From Bacteroidota bacterium (lineage in GTDB: Bacteria > Bacteroidota > Bacteroidia > Flavobacteriales > Weeksellaceae): DNA of 6,262 bases. Both the position numbers and the translations under genes were made by a program. Shown here in pieces: positions 5,966 through 6,262 of the stretch (its first letter is position 1; each line of letters opens with the position of its first letter). The notes beneath the pieces were generated by a model. It saw only the letters and a program-made list of their open reading frames with translations, made no database searches and was not told the DNA's origin. The DNA is taken from the NCBI GenBank assembly GCA_023399675.1, contig JAEWOM010000065.1, positions 1 to 6,262 of the forward strand, in the 5' to 3' direction.

Positions 5966-6262
5966 AGAAAATGTAAATTCAGAACGAAGACTGAAAACGA
6001 AATCACATATCTGATCAGGAAATCAATTTTTGAAGTCTATAATCATCTTGGTCCGGGATTGCTGGAAAGCGTGTTTGAAAAGGCCCTGGCTTTGGAACTT
6101 CAGGAAAATGGATTGCATATTTCGTTTCAGATTCCAATTTCTGTGGTCTATAAGGAGAAGAGTTTGGACTTAGGTTTTCGGGCCGATGTCATAGTTGAGA
6201 ATAGAATTATAACAGAGATTAAGTCTGTAGAAAAATTAAACCCAGTTCATCATAAACAATTA
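5966..6262 (+). CDS. GxxExxY-family (PDDEXK_3) protein, 3'-truncated by window edge, start codon missing
   Basis: The frame is open from 5966 (after in-frame TAA 5963-5965) to the window end, with no ATG or GTG in it and only internal TTGs (first at 6059). From 5990 it reads TENEITYLIRKSIFEVYNHLG, then GPGLLESVFEKALALEL, the defining GxxExxY motif with Phe in place of the final Tyr. Further on, FRADVIVENRIITEIKSVEKLNPVHHKQL gives the Asp...Glu-x-Lys pattern (Asp at 6185, E-I-K at 6215-6223) of a PD-(D/E)XK-like nuclease fold. Family members usually begin 'M(T/N)ENEI', but here the expected initiator codon (5987-5989) is AAG. The gene may use an unusual start, be a start-loss pseudogene, or carry a sequencing error. 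The family's function is poorly known and it is unrelated to phenylacetate catabolism. About 90-100 codons are visible of a family usually near 125. Confidence 0.7.

Noticed and set aside
1..6262. tRNA, rRNA, CRISPR array, insertion sequence or transposase
   Set aside because: No cloverleaf, no regularly spaced repeats with spacers, no transposase motifs and no long terminal inverted repeats were seen on either strand.

Overview
The window is a plus-strand stretch of a phenylacetate (PAA-CoA) catabolic locus. The likely source is a Bacteroidota genome, most probably Flavobacteriia of the Chryseobacterium/Kaistella kind. Three things point there: moderately AT-rich DNA, starts that mostly lack a Shine-Dalgarno sequence, and protein sequences with a flavobacterial look (the PaaH and PaaZ variants and a GxxExxY protein). 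Assignment below class level is a guess from recall; no search was run.

Layout, left to right: (1) the 3' part of paaG, encoding the ring-1,2-epoxyphenylacetyl-CoA isomerase, cut by the window edge and followed by a clear intrinsic terminator; (2) a 155-nt spacer; (3) a complete paaH-type 3-hydroxyacyl-CoA dehydrogenase gene; (4) a paaI-type hotdog thioesterase gene, separated from paaH by a spacer that is almost wholly an 8-bp-period degenerate tandem repeat; (5) a gene for an exported serine hydrolase of the beta-lactamase/class C family, overlapping or closely following paaI; (6) paaZ, which encodes the aldehyde dehydrogenase and MaoC-like hydratase domains plus an extra C-terminal domain of about 150 residues resembling DUF1569/DinB-type four-helix proteins; (7) a short 9-bp-period repeat, then the 5' part of a GxxExxY-family (PDDEXK_3) gene that has no usable start codon where one is expected and runs off the window.

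How the genes fit together: PaaG isomerises the ring epoxide to the oxepin. The MaoC-like domain of PaaZ hydrolytically opens the oxepin ring, and its ALDH domain oxidises the resulting semialdehyde. PaaH oxidises the 3-hydroxyadipyl-CoA formed later by beta-oxidation. PaaI removes CoA from stalled or toxic thioesters. The ring epoxidase (paaABCDE), the ligase (paaK), the thiolase (paaJ) and paaF are not visible and would lie outside.

The most unusual points are the third domain on PaaZ, the secreted beta-lactamase-like gene inside the cluster, the terminator that splits paaG from paaH, the start-less GxxExxY reading frame, and three separate degenerate short tandem repeats with periods of 7, 8 and 9 bp. 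I see no new multi-gene system; this is mostly a recognisable pathway with a few odd details.
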